Below, in pieces: positions 1-13,298 of a stretch of 64,000 nt of DNA (the first letter of the stretch is position 1; each line of letters opens with the position of its first letter). The stretch is from positions 15,001 through 79,000 of the forward strand of contig VZRS01008353.1 of NCBI GenBank assembly GCA_013398055.1. The letters are read 5' to 3'. Position numbers and translations under genes: made by a program. The DNA is from Ifrita kowaldi (taxonomy: Eukaryota > Chordata > Aves > Passeriformes > Cinclosomatidae). Under the pieces are notes generated by a model. That model did no database searches and had not been told where the DNA came from. It saw nothing but the letters and a program-made list of their open reading frames with translations.

Positions 1-1354
1 ATAAACCTGATGTTTTACTGCAAGAGAGGCAGCTATTTTAAAGATGGCAAAATGTCAGCTCTTGGATGGTTGGTTTCATTTAACAGGGCTCCACATGAAT
101 TTATGAACTGTTCCATAACATCTTCTCCCTGCACCAAATGGCAGACTTTGGGCAGAAACCCAATGTATGTTTAGCTAATGTATAACAAACAAAGTATTTA
201 CATAGTCAGTGGACCCTATTAGGTATTAAGAATGGTCTCTTTCTAAATTTACTGTTAATTCCCTTCCGCAACAACCTAACTGAAGTGCTCGCTTCTCAGA
301 GAAAGCTAAGAAAATGTGCATCTACTCTCATGTGTGTATAGGTCTTTTCTTTCATTCTAAAATATCTTTAACAAAACTTCTGACAGTTATTTTCTTTTGC
401 TGCAAAGGTGAGAATGTAGTTTAAGATATTGTTTCCTGACTTTAAAGGTGCCTTGTGGTTTTTAAGGATATTTCAGCAGCTAAAGAAATTCTACTGCAGA
501 CACAATGTACCAGTTCATTTCTTAAGCAATAAATGGCAAGCAGGGTGGTGCTGAATAAGCATGCTTATATGGAATTTCTCTTTGAAAAGACCACTAGTTA
601 GGCCCTATAACACTTCAGTTGATATTTCCACAGCGCAAACACGATAGTGGAAATTAAGTTGCCCCGGCAAATTCAGTTTAGGAGAAATTTGTTATGAATA
701 AAATGCTGCTGCTGGCCTTAGAACATTGAATTTATCCACCAAATAATATCTTAGAAATACCACTTCAGAAGAAATCAGCTCTAAATAATTGATAAATTTG
801 GTTTGTTTAGAAACCTTTTGACCCCTGTAATAGAAAGTAAAAACACATTTCAGTTATTAAAGTCACATATATTCCCTCTGGTAGGGGAAGCTTTTAATTT
901 TAAGCTGGTCTCTGTTGGGGCCATTTGATAAAGCTTGGAAAAACCTTTTCAACTGCTGCTGGTGGATTTGGGTCAGCTTCCCTTGGGAAAATGGCAAAAG
1001 ATAAATTTGTAGCTTTTCATAACACATAAGAAAACTTCAGAGATTTTAAACATCAAGAACTATTGGAACAGAAAGACAGAGTTTCTCTTTTGTTTCTCCC
1101 CCTCCTCCTCCTGCTCCTTCTTCTCTTTTATTTCCAAAAAGAACTTTAAATTCTCTTGTTGTTTTAATTTTTTTTTTTTGTGGACTGTGGAGGTTAGAAA
1201 GTTTTGACCTCTCTAACTACACTACCAGTGGTCCTTATTAGCGTAAGATTTATTTTGAGATAGAAATATCATGATGCAGTTTTTGTTTTTAAATGGAGCA
1301 ATTTCATTCTCCTGATTTCAAAGCCAAGAGCAAAATAAAAACCCTCTATCGCTC

Positions 1355-1395
1355 TTTTTTTTTTTTTTTTTNTCTTTTTTTTTTTTTTTTTTTTT
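1355..1395. repeat. Poly-T tract with an ambiguous base
   Basis: About 40 T residues are broken by an N at 1372 and one C. The N shows the length or sequence was not resolved in the assembly. Confidence 0.95.
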
Positions 1396-2859
1396 AGTGC
1401 ATTTCTTAAACTTTGCTTCAGTCACTGTTACCAGAACTTTATGTCCACAAATATAAGTCAGTCTCATTTCCCCAGGACAGTAATCACAGTTTATGAATGA
1501 GGGCACTGATTCTACAGGGGCTGCCAAAATGTACCTGACCTCACTGCACTGCTGTTTCACAACAGGGAAAGAAACGGGGGTGAAAGAGAAAAAACCTACT
1601 CAATACTTATGAAAACAGAAAGTCATAATAACACCCCATGGTCAAATGTTTAAGTAGCCACTTCTGCATAAAACAAATACTCACAGGCAGCAAGGCATAT
1701 TGTGCTGCCCTCTGAACCTCAGACCTGCAGACACCTCTGCACATACTTGCAAAGGTTGCTGCTGTTCTTTGTTCCTTCAGGAGCTGCCTCCGAGAAGCAA
1801 CATCTGCAGACTTTGTGGGGAACATCCATTTCTATACATTCATCTGAGACTACCAAATTCAGTTCATATAAATTACTGAATGGCCATCATCCAACAGAAA
1901 CAACCATCTCTCTCCAATAGCCTGAACTGAACAAGAACAAGCATCCTAGAGGATAAAATCTATATATTTTCTTACAGGCTCTAAAACAATTCAGCCTCTC
2001 TTCCCATTTGTCATTTACTAAAGTATGTTTCCCTGGAATATATTTGTGAGCACAGTGAGACTCTGGAGTGGTAGATGGCTCTGGCAAGCTGAGTTCCTCT
2101 TCCTGAATTTCATGGTGAATGAAGCATTGGCACTTTTGAAACTACAGAGCAGCTGAATTTTTTGATAGCTGGACAAGTCCCTAACAATCCCGCTTACCTA
2201 CAGCCTATGAAGAGTGCTCAGCAACAAAATGGTAGAAGCAAAGCTTTCCTCCTAGACAGCTAGCCTTTCTTGAGCAGCCAGTACTTTTTGCCTCTTCATG
2301 CTTGGTTGCTATTCCCAGTGTAAGACACTTTGTTGCACGGATGCAGTGGTAAATTATTAAAAGGGTCTCTACCAGGTATTCGTTCATGCAGTCACAAATT
2401 ATGTGTTCATGTACCTCTGCCTATTCTTGGCAGGTGCAGCTCCTCTGTGACTACTTTGGCAATTCAAACACCTGCATTATTTCGTTACTTTAGAGCTGTT
2501 ATTCAAAGAGTTGCACCTACACCCCGTTAGCACCCTCAGAGGGAGGCCAACTCTTGGTAGTTTATGTTGTGGAGGGATTGCCACCTTGGACAAGAAAGAT
2601 GACATGCAGAAAGCTAGGCTGTGATTTCACAGCCACGCTATTCCAGCTTCTCAAATAAACACACATAGCACACATCTTCATGGTCACTTGGTCCACTTGG
2701 ATGAGTGAAAGGGACTTCCTTGTGTTTACTGTGCACTCAGTGTTCACACCGGAAATAGTTGAGGAGATGCCAGTATTTTAAAAGGTGACAGGCTGGAGTA
2801 TTCATGGTGTTTTCCTTGTGCAGGAATGTCTTGGAAGGCTGTGACATTTTGAATTGGAA

Positions 2860-2879
2860 TTTTTTTTCTTTTTTTTTTN
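2860..2879. repeat. Short poly-T tract ending in an ambiguous base
   Basis: T runs (ttttttttctttttttttt) end in N at 2879. Confidence 0.9.
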
Positions 2880-5199
2880 CTAGTTCTTCCCCGATTCTTC
2901 TTCTCTCTCTTCCACCCACCTTAGCATAACCTCCAGCTCAGAGGCAACTGTTGGATGACTCCCTTCCACTTTCTCATACTTCAGTAGGCTGACTCTTCCC
3001 ACCTACTGCATCACACAAACTACAGCTGGCTAATTCCTCGCCCCTAACGACTGCTAGCAGTACCTTCCCACGCATAGGCACCGGCACATATTCACCTGGT
3101 AGAAACCTCTTCATGCTTTTCATCATCTGAAACACTGAAATAAAGCCTGCTTCTGGCCATAACAATTGGATGTTTACACCAGTTGCAGAGGAAGGAGCCA
3201 GTATATGCAAAACATGATTGTTCATTACATTACAGTTACCACAAGTGATTAGCTAGAAGAAAAATCACCAGGTAAGCAAGAGTATTGACATGTTTTTAAG
3301 TTTATGATGAACTTAAAACATGAGCAAAAACTTCTTTAAACTGATTGTCCAATAGCAAAATGTCCCAAGTCACAAGGGAGCAGAAATATGCTCTGTTGGA
3401 AGGGAAAGAAAAAAAATCTTGTTATTGTTTCTGTCAACAAGCAGTTCTTCCTGAATACATATGAAAGAAAAGCCAATCAAGTTCAAATATGTAGTGTCTG
3501 ACGATAGTGAAATTCAGAAACCATTTTAAACAATCCTTTTTGAAAGGCAAAAAGCAGTGGAAATAAAGTGATATTGTTAAGAATAGAAAATTTTGAGTAT
3601 ATTTACACATTTAATATACTTGACATTTAAGAAACTTGATAGTTTCTTCCACGAGACAAATTTTCCAGAGTACCCGTCTATTGAGTAGAAAAAGAAGAAA
3701 GCCACAGTAGAATGGGAAGTCCAGCACACAGCTGACCATTTTGCACACTAATTAATTGCAAAGGGAAACACAAAACAGATCTACCTTTTCAGTACTAGAA
3801 GAGGGTAACTCCAGCTGAATATTCACCAGAAGAGGCAAAATTATCCACAGGATAAAAATATTGTAACACCATAATAACAAAACAAGCACTTTGACACTGT
3901 GTAAAGAACACCACTGTGTCATTGTCATTAAAAGCAAGAAATCAGGGATAGTAGCATTATCCCTCATTCTTCTCCATGTATTTAGAAAATGGCATCCAAG
4001 ATGTCTTATCAAAAATAAAACATGTAACAACAAAATCATCTGTAAAGCAAGTGCAAACAAAGCACTGAAACCTCATGAGATCCATGACCATGTCAGCCTA
4101 GTGTAGGAACAGATTTATTTGAATCAAACTGGAAGGATTACCTCTTGTAATGATTATTTCTTGAGTATTTTTTAAATTGAGCTGTTGAACAACCCATTGA
4201 TGCAACAATGTAATGACACATTGAAAATCACAGTTTGCTCATCACAGGATTCCAGATGAGTTAATAGCAGATAATTGCACACATTTTGCAAGCACATCAT
4301 TTCAACAGTTCTCTTTGATATTGCAATTTAAGTGCACCTTGTAAACTCCGGCTATGTACAGCCAAGTGTGCTGGAAAAAGACTTTTTCCAAAGAGAAATT
4401 AACTTAAAACAACAAGATTAAAAACAAGCCAAAACCCAACAATCCAACCAAAAAGCCTACATTTTCTAGGTTAGAACATTTTGATCACAGAGGCATAAAT
4501 GTTGGTGTCAAAACAAGTTCTCTGAATAAAAGGTGTTTAAACTAAGTTAGCTTCAAAAGAAAATACACATAAGCTGGAAGCAAGCAAACATGGGGACAAA
4601 AATGCCATGAGTTCTCTGCATTAGCAGCAGAACTACTGCCAGGAGTTACATCACTGGCACCAAGACCATATGCCATCACTGTTTGTGATACTGGTGAAAT
4701 AAAAGGCTTTAGAGAGCACCCAGGTGGATACTACTGCTCTGCTTCTTGAGGTAACACAGATGAAGCCTTCTATGTCTCACTAACTGTGGCTCCTGGATGG
4801 AAGGGAGAAGACAATTTTGAGGCATAATGCGTTTTGTCCTAAGTTAAACACCTTAAACAAGTTTACCTTCAGTTGGGTAAATCTCACCCAAACTCACCAG
4901 CCATGCCATAAAACAAAGCAACACACAAACACAGGAGCACACACTACATCAGAATGTAAATTCACTTTGACAACTGCATTTGCCATAGGAAAATGAATTG
5001 TTTGGGGAAAGAAAGGGATCAGGTGGTTTGAATAGTAGTTACTGACAGTTGTCCTAAGTTCCACCTGAGACATTTCTATTCATGTGTGTGTTATGAATAA
5101 GTGTCACAAGTTGATAATGTCTTCATTTCAGCTGGTTTCATTACCTGCATTTCATTTCCAAAAGAGTGGTGATACAGATCTCATGGTATCCACTGCAAT

Positions 5200-5555
5200 T
5201 ATAAAATTGATTTCTGCCCTCTTTGTATCCGCAGAGAGGCTGAACGATCCTCCGAGCAGCGCTGCTTCTGAGCTTCTGCCCTGGTGCCAGTGTCTCCAGC
5301 TATGTCTTTTTAATTGGTGGTAGGAAGTGGGGTAATCATCAGAGCGCCGGTTTGTCTGCTTAACGCAGTGCTGCCGAGTGTGTGACACGTGCTGCCAAGC
5401 GTCGGCGTGGCTGGGGATTTGCAGCACATTCTTAGCCCTTTCCCTGCTGAAAGCAAATAGCAAGCTGGAGGAGGCATGTTCCCACAAGGCTTGGCACAGT
5501 GCTCAGTGCCTCCCCATGCTGCAGAAGACCATCTTAGCTGGAACTCTTGCACGCA
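5200..5555. other. CpG-containing, GC-richer patch, no identified gene
   Basis: CpG sites cluster here, e.g. agagcgccggtttgtctgct and agcgtcggcgtggctgggga. Open stretches on both strands overlap, none with a known domain. Confidence 0.3.
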
Positions 5556-8500
5556 TTTAGCCATTAGGAATTTAGTTCACATTTTTGTGCTACCAGTAAC
5601 CTCACTAGAAAGCCACCATAACAAAGGCCTGAAGAAGCTAGTCTGTTTTATCAAGTATAGATATTAGGACCTTTATATCACACCAGTAAAGATTTCTACA
5701 TAAGGTTAAAAACATTTTAAGCTTTGTGTATGAGTCTTTGAACTGCTGCTCTTCTGGCGTGAGTTGAAGGGAAGCTAGCAAGAACAATGTCAACTTTACC
5801 CATAAGCTGCCAAGCTCCTGGGAGCATACTTCATTTCAGAAACCCAAGGGAGAGTTCAAAAAAATCTCAGAATTCTGGTATCAGGAGAAATTCTGAAAGC
5901 AAAATATGGTTTATCTCTGAATTGTTTTAAAACTAAAGTCTGAAATGCCTCTAAACTAGAAATTTATTTTTCACACAACTCTAGTTATGAAAAGTTTTGG
6001 TTGAAGATGAATATGGTTCTCTTGATATGTGTATGTGTGTGGAGCTGGGGGTTCATCTCAGAGTCTGATGATTGTGAGTCCTGGATAAAATCCACACCTG
6101 AGCACAGTGATCAGTATATGTCTATGCTGCATGATGAAGAAGCAAATTCTAGGTTTTCATTCCAGGACGAAGAACATTATTCTGCAAAGTCTTGAGCAAG
6201 ATCTTTCTGCACAAGTAAAATATTGGGAGTGTGAAACACTTTCAGTGACTGAATTCGCAATCTACACTAATGATATGGACATGGATTCTGTGGCTGTCAT
6301 GGGTTCTAGGTAGTTCTTGAAAATGCTTAAATCCTGTAATTTTTTAACAAAGGAATGACATACATGACCTAAGATTGACTTTAGTGAATAGCAGACGCTA
6401 TTTCTGAGCATAAGAACACATGAGATTCCAAGTTCACGAACTGCCAGGTGAAATAGTTACTTGGACTGTAAAATCAAGCATGTAAGACTACAATATCAGC
6501 CTTTTGGCTGTATGTGCTAACCTTCTCCTACCCTCTAAACAGCCCACCCTGAATACTGATTTAAACAGGATCAGTTGGAAAATGTAGTGTGATCGTATGT
6601 AACACACATTTGCACCAGAACACATTCATGTAAAAGAGACTAAGTTAGGGTTCAGAGGCATTTCTTAGCTCTCAAGTACTAGCTCTTGCAGCCACAGGAA
6701 AGTTAATTTAAAGATAACTCTGCTGGGAATTATTTTACACTCCTTCTTATTTCTGGCATCGGAAGTTACACATGAATCTTGAACCTGCTGCATTGCAGTG
6801 CAGGATGCTATTGCTGGGATTGTTGAGAACATTAACTGTACACATGCACATTAGCTGAGGAAAGATGTTTTTGTGTGTGTTTGTGTGTGTGTTTGTGGGT
6901 GTGTGTGAATGAGGAAAACATCTTGAGTCTATAGTGTCAAGAAGCCTGTTCTGTTACCCCTTAAGCTAAGTATTTTAGGGATGGTTTGCAATGGAAACTG
7001 CTCAGTTTGGAATTTTTTATAATGTAAGACCGCAGACTTAACCTCTTCTTCCCCTGCCTTTCCATATTCTTGTCTTCAGCTGGTTCAATCTGGGTCTCTT
7101 GGTGTTGGCAGTGTCAGTGTGAGCTTGGCCTGCAGCCTGGAGTCTACTAATGTTTTCCCAAGAGATAAAAATAAGAGAAGGGTAATGACAATTTTTTTCA
7201 CTTTGCATCCTAAATGGAATTTTATGGGACAAAGAGAAAAGACTTCTGTGGCCCAAAGGGATTTCCTCTGCTGAATACCAAACACCTTCTACAAACAACA
7301 GAAATGTGAGAGATTCTCAAAATAAAAGGTCACAGGGATTTTCTATAATAGAAAGGCTTTAACGACAGGGTGTTGTTACCAGCTGCCCTTACAGTGAATC
7401 AGGGAAAATCTTGGTGAAGGACTTCCTCAATATGTTTTTCTGCATTTCAAGGAGCTACTAATTTGAGGGATAGTCACTGGAATTGTCAGATTTTGAGTCA
7501 GGGACTACGACTGGTAGTAGCAGCCCTGAAAGCAGGGAAGGGAAATAAAAAAAGGATTCACAGCAGAAAGGGAGATGACCATTGTGCTTGGGCAGCTTGG
7601 TGGCAGCATGTCCAGGATTGCTAAGGTAACATCCATGTGTCGGACAGAGGGACAGCATTTGTCTGAGTTCTGGGAAGAGCCCAACTTCCTTATGAGAAGG
7701 GCTGGGGAGGAATGTGGCTGGCTAATGATTTCAGACTGCCTGAGGCAGTGAGTGGCCTGGCAGCTGCAGAGAAAAGCAACTCTTTCTCTGCCCACCTATC
7801 ACTTGAAAACATGGTATAAACAGCTATTTGTGACCAAATTTGGCTTAGAACACAATCAAGGATGAGTAAGACAGGGAAACAGGCACTGTGGTCGTCCTTG
7901 CATCTCATTAGGTATCCACAGAAATGGGAGCTGCTTCTCTCTGTGGCTGGAAAGAAAGAAGACCCACAGTTCAACCAGGCCACCATCCACTCCAGTAGTT
8001 TGTGTGCCTTGAGGTGTTACTACCACACGTGTGTGTAGAGCAATATCAAGTCATTTCAGCATGTGGAGAACATACTAAGCTCTCCACATTCCCTTCTGTC
8101 CTTTCTCCACTGCCCCTGGCTTCTAACTATCGTCTGCATCTGGCCATCACCACTGTCTTGCCCCACCTTCTCCTCCCTCATGGACTCACAAGCTCTATTT
8201 CTTCACTCTGGTCATAATTGCTTTATTTCTTTTCTGATCTGAGTACAGGAAGGCATAGGAAGAGGACAGCACTTGAACCCCATCCATTTTCAGAACAAAG
8301 AGTCTGACTGAGATATGAAGAAACTGCAGCAAAAGGCCCCTCTCCCCCCACAGAAGGGAGTGGGGATGTGACACCTTTCTCTGTGCTCAGGACACATGAG
8401 CACAGTGGCCTGCTGGTGAGTTCAATCATATTAAAAGACAATGATAACTAATAGGGACTTTGAATACTCAGTGGTATGAAAGTAACCTTGCCTTTTTATG

Positions 8501-9559
8501 TGTCCTTCCGCAGATAAAAAGAAACAATATTGTTGGGATGCCTAGGATTTCAAAATATTACTTCATATTAAGCATAAAACACATATTAAGGCACACATTA
8601 TGGGTCCAGGAGAACACATCTTTCAGTCTTTGAGAAGTATTTAAAATACTCTGCCAGATGAAGGTAAGAAAACATTAATTTCAGCTTGTCTTTCACTTTG
8701 ATACGTGCCAATGAGTACAGAAATGCGAAAATGAAACAACTTAAGAATGTGTAGTTCAAATTACATATGAAAATGGTCCATTCAAAGTGTGGATTTAATC
8801 ATTTTTGTCTTAGTCAGCTCATTCTTTCAAACACCCATTTCCCATTCCAGGTTACAATACATGTACTGTAGTGTAGATTACTATAATTAACAGGTTAAAT
8901 GCATGAAAACAGTTTTTTCCCCTTGATGTGCCTTTGGATCCTTTATTTTTGCTAGCAGTTATACAGTAAAGTCACTTCCTATGAAGGAGAAACAACTGCC
9001 GTGGGGTTTCTTAATGCTGCAAACGTTTTGTTCTTTCCCTCCAGTAATAACAGTAAGAAATTATTGTCTGTAAATAAAAGAATATAATGGAGAGTATATG
9101 TCAGGAGAAGTATGTTAAAAGCTGTATGTATAACATCCGTAGGTACAGACTGCTTATGTTGACAGAGTAGCCAATGTTGGATTTTATTAAGATGCAATGA
9201 GAACCTTTCTAATCTCATTGCATGTAGAAGTCCCTTTCTGATCCAAACGAACCCCTTCAGTTAGCATGCAATTTAATTCTACAGAATAAGAAAGAAAATA
9301 GTCTATAAATATCTTTTGTGCTGTGATATTTACAGCAAATATCAACATTGTTTTTACTTTGTTTTCTCCACCAACAATGCCATGTGACATATCCGTAGAT
9401 TTATTTATTTTTTAATCATATGTCCTGCTGGTTATAACATAACTTAATGTACCAGCTGCAATTAACAGACTGTCAAAGGATCAACTAACAAGTGCTGATA
9501 AGCTTCATTTAACTAATTTGAGGAGTGGAAGTTTGATTTTCTTTTTTTTTTTTTTCCAG
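5556..9559. other. Gene-free sequence
   Basis: This holds the GT microsatellite near 6.9 kb and otherwise no recognisable gene or transposon. A short open stretch beginning at ATG 6007 looks like a small secreted protein, but nothing supports it. Confidence 0.55.
6868..6908. repeat. Imperfect (GT)n microsatellite
   Basis: Roughly 40 bases of GT dinucleotides interrupted by extra T and G residues. Confidence 0.9.
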
Positions 9560-10115
9560 GAAGGTAGCTTGTTTCCTTATTTCCTGTCAAGTGAGCCAAC
9601 TCCTGTGACCTGTAGTTAAAAGGGCCCTTTGTAATTAAGGCAGTGAGCCTCCAAGTGAACAGTTCTCACAGTAGGAGGGGGAGCAGGGGGAAGAAGAAGA
9701 AGAAAAAAGCAACAAAAAAAAAAAAAAGGAGGATGCATGACACTGCTTAACTAACTAATCAGAGCTGAGCCAATCCATTTTCCTGCAGGCCAGTCAGTGT
9801 ACGCAGAATCTCGCCCTTCATTGGCTTCATGTCCATTTTATGGACCAGCGAGTCTATTAAGATCTTGGTGAGTGGCCCTATCCGAGGGCAGGGCTCTCTC
9901 TCTGTCTGCCCATAGACTACCAGAAACTGATCAGCCGTGTTATATCAATAACGTTCTCACACCAGGTTGTGTAAATTGATCTTTTACAATTTCTCTCGGT
10001 GACAGTCTCTGTAACCAACAAGATAAATCATTCCTCCTGTGGCTTTTTTATTGATTGCTGAGACCTGTATAAAAATTACACTGCTCAAGCTGTGAAGTGA
10101 ACATCCTCATAAAAG
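9560..10115. promoter_or_regulatory. Candidate conserved regulatory block
   Basis: This stretch is free of recognisable repeats apart from a purine tract at 9675-9730. It holds a 12-base perfect palindrome (aaagggcccttt, about 9618-9631), a CCAAT box (gagccaatcc near 9766) and an inverted one (cattggcttc near 9819). Towards the end comes sequence of balanced composition (tgtggcttttttattgattg, then ctgagacctgtataaaaatt) of the sort seen in vertebrate enhancers. No open frame or splice pattern is seen. The call rests on texture and motif density, so it is weak. Confidence 0.25.
9675..9733. repeat. Polypurine tract with poly-A run
   Basis: Runs of G with A, then repeated aag triplets and a run of about 14 A, broken by only three pyrimidines (at 9684, 9711 and 9714). 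Confidence 0.9.
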
Positions 10116-10964
10116 AAGACCTTCTATTTACAATCAAAATATGTTTGGTCCAGATCAAGCACAGATTTACTATCCCAATACCATAAGAAACCAGAATTAA
10201 CTGAGATTCAAAGCACCAACAAAGTAACCCACATAAACTTTTAAAACGTGCATGGCACACTACAACACCAAGAAAAAAAGAAAAGAAAACAAACAAAAAC
10301 CAAACTTGCAAGGTTATAAAGTCCTGTTGAAGTAAAGGCAGTTGTAATAGCAAACCATCTGTTAAAAACAATGATGCAGAGGAAGCACAGCAACACAATC
10401 AGCCAGCTCTTTTTTTTTTTAATTGCTTGTACAAACACTAGCACAAATTGCTTTCCGATATCCTTTTAGCATCCATGCAAATATATATATTTCTAAATGG
10501 AATGGTAAGGCTTGAAGGTTTCTTACCTTTTCAGAAAAGAAATAATCTACAATTTTGGAAGATCTGGCAGCCGTAATATCATTCTAGGGAAATTGATTTA
10601 AGCTGCTGTATAGTATTGGCTTTACTGTTTTATTAAAGTAAATAGTCTAACGATGTCTGACACAGGCAACCAAATGTGTTCACAGTTTTTAGGTAGCATC
10701 AACTCTATAATGATTATATTCCTTCCACTTTATTCCACCATTTTAATTCTGGTAAAATAGTCTCTAATTTCTGTTGCTTTAATTATTTAAAACTTATGCT
10801 AATATTGTTTAGAGACACAGCTCACAAGGGTGTCTTTTGGAACAGGTGGACTTAAACTGAGCAAAACTGCTAAATGTTAAATCATCAAGCATGATGAAAG
10901 AACTAGCAAGTGATTTAGAGGGCTGAAAACCAGATATGAAATATCAATTCCATTGTCTTACTGA

Positions 10965-11055
10965 CTCAGCCTGTATTTTTTGGATAGGACACTTGTGAGC
11001 CAATACCTCAATTTACCCACCTGTAAAAAGTTATTATAGTATCTAGACGAAATGT
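10965..11055 (+). mobile_element. MIR-like SINE fragment, ancient
   Basis: The stretch around acctcaatttacccacctgt followed by aaaaagttattatagtatct matches the MIR core-to-tail segment (cctcaatttccccatctgta, then aaatggggataataatagta). Only about 90 bases are recognisable. Such fragments are ancient and shared across amniotes. Confidence 0.6.
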
Positions 11056-13057
11056 GTCATTTCTGTAACATGCTAACTGAAATCAGTAGAGATACACCCA
11101 AGTCAGCCTTTATCCTCTGGGAAACTGTGAAGTTTAAATTAGTGTTCGCAAAGTAGACTGAAACACTTGATGATGAGACCTTCAAAAATGCAAGCTCTTG
11201 TTATTATGATTCTCTGACACAAAAAATGAAGGATGCATTCAAGTGTTTCATGTTATCAGAAAACTGTGCAGCCGTGATTAGTGCTACCAAGGAGAACACT
11301 GTACCAAATAGTCTCTCAAAATTAAGGATGTTAAAGGCCCAGCACAGTTCCTGTGAGGTCCTAAAAGTTATTCTTTTTTTCTGTTGAAATCAAAATCTGG
11401 GGTTGATCTAAACATCTGTGATGCTGGAGGAAAGGTAGAACTTTTTTTCTTTTATTTTAAATTGTGCGCATGTAACTAGACATTATATGTTTAGAACTGC
11501 TAAGTACTAAACTATGCTAAATTATTTTGAATGGCAAAACCATATGCTATTTTTGCTGTTTAGAAACTGGCGGGTAAGAGAAACTTCAGAAAAAAATGTG
11601 CATCAATCTGAAAACTCAGAGTATGAAAATTATTAACTTTTTCCTAAAGCTATAAAACTGTCCATAAAAGACAGCATCACCTCTCTATTTTCTCAGTGAA
11701 TAAGATGATTTCCCCACTTAAGTGAAAAGAAAGAAGGGAAGGCATTGGTGGAGGGGGGGGCGGGGAGGCTTTGTAATAAATATGGCTATGACTGCACTAT
11801 TGTTGTCTTGATTGGGAGCTGACTTCAGGATAAAATCTGCTGGTGTTGTCCATTCATTTCTCTATTCTTCTTCACAAAGTATTTTGAAAGGGAGGGAGTT
11901 AAAACACTATTTATTAGAAAAACTTGATTGGGGGGAAGCCAGTTCAAGGTCCAGGACCTAAACAAAGGATCAGTGCAAACAAAGGATTGCGTGAGGACAG
12001 TGAAAGTAGTAAAATATAAAAATTATGTTTAAAGAACATATTTTGTCTGTATTTTGGAATACATTGGCAAAGTACTTGAATTATCCAAATTAGAAGATCG
12101 TCTTTTCATTATTAGCTTTATTGATATGCTTCCTCTTGCATCTTAGTGGTGAACCGATGATGACAACATCAGTATTTTTGGGCACTGAGGGGTTTAGTTT
12201 GTTTCCTTTAGGCAAGAATGCAAAATAACTGCAGCTAATTTCTAGCAGCATCCTCTTGATTTCTCTTAATCCTGGACTGTGATGACTCTTCAAGAGTCTC
12301 ATTGGAAGCAATTGTGGGAAAATGGCCATTCCCTTTTCAGCTGCTCTTCCAAACCCTAATGAGTTAACAATTGAAATACAGAAAGTTGCTTCGGAGGTCA
12401 GGAGAGTATATTCTACACAATGGTCACAGCATTTGAAACCATGACAGCACTATAAATTGACAAACTAAAGCAGAGCACTTGGTGGTCTGAAGTGGAGAAA
12501 AGAACATCAGCCAAGAGCAGTAAAAAGACAAGCCATGAAACCACACAGGAAAAAAAATGGGTGATTTTTTTCAGATCACCTTGTTAGAATTTAGTGTATC
12601 AGAGGTCAGATGAGTAGAACAATAATAAGGTCCAAGGTTGAATACCAGTGGGGAAGCTTAACCCAGGAGCTCCAGGTCAACCATAAGTGAATGAGGTAGA
12701 ACAGTGAAACAGTAGTCACCCGGGAAGGGAACGCACAAAAGTCAGCGGGTTAAGGGGAGGAGCTCGACAGTTATCAATTAGACTAAGAGAAAGCCCAGGC
12801 TTGAGCACCTGGGAGAGAAAAATAATCCCAGTGTGATGAAAGGAGATTTTCTTCTGTGCATGATTCTTGTTCCTTGGTTTTCAGCTTTTGACAAATTTGA
12901 AATATGTGGAGCTAAAAATCTTAAATCTGTAGCAAATGAGAAAACACTGGCCAGTTGAATGCACGTCTTATGTGCATATGACAATGTTTTCATCCCATGC
13001 TGGACAGTCTGCTGAGATAAAGGAGGCATAAAAGTAAATTTCTTTTAAAAATATGAG

Positions 13058-13105
13058 GAAACATGCACACACATGCATATACAGGCATGCACACATGTAC
13101 ACCAC
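13058..13105. repeat. Degenerate (CA)n repeat
   Basis: About 48 bases of catgcacacacatgcatata type sequence, an eroded CA microsatellite. Confidence 0.75.
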
Positions 13106-13266
13106 TGTAAGGGCAGTGCTTTTTACTTCTTATTTTGTCTTCAGAAAAGTACAATTCACACCAATTTTATTTTTAACTTATGAGGAGGAATTTCTTCTGA
13201 TTTGTGAAGAAAACTTCTTCAAGTGATAAGCACGGAATATTTAAGTGACATTTAACAATGTAAAAT

Positions 13267-13298
13267 GTGTATATATATATATATGTATATGTGTGTGG
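13267..13298. repeat. (TA)n/(TG)n microsatellite
   Basis: tgtatatatatatatatgta followed by tatgtgtgtgg, an alternating TA then TG run of about 30 bases. Confidence 0.9.

Larger units (their letters stand above)
1..5199. other. Gene-free AT-rich sequence
   Basis: Nothing beyond the two poly-T tracts with N and a pyrimidine-rich patch near 1089-1135 is recognisable. Open stretches are all about 110 codons or shorter and show no domain, splice pattern or codon bias. Confidence 0.6.

Noticed and set aside
6007..6195. Small secreted-protein-like frame beginning MNMVLLICVCVWSWG
   Set aside because: A hydrophobic start arises easily from a GTGTGT-rich stretch; no homology or splice context.
11750..11768. 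G-quadruplex in the G-rich run
   Set aside because: Only three runs of three or more G can be formed; a fourth is lacking.
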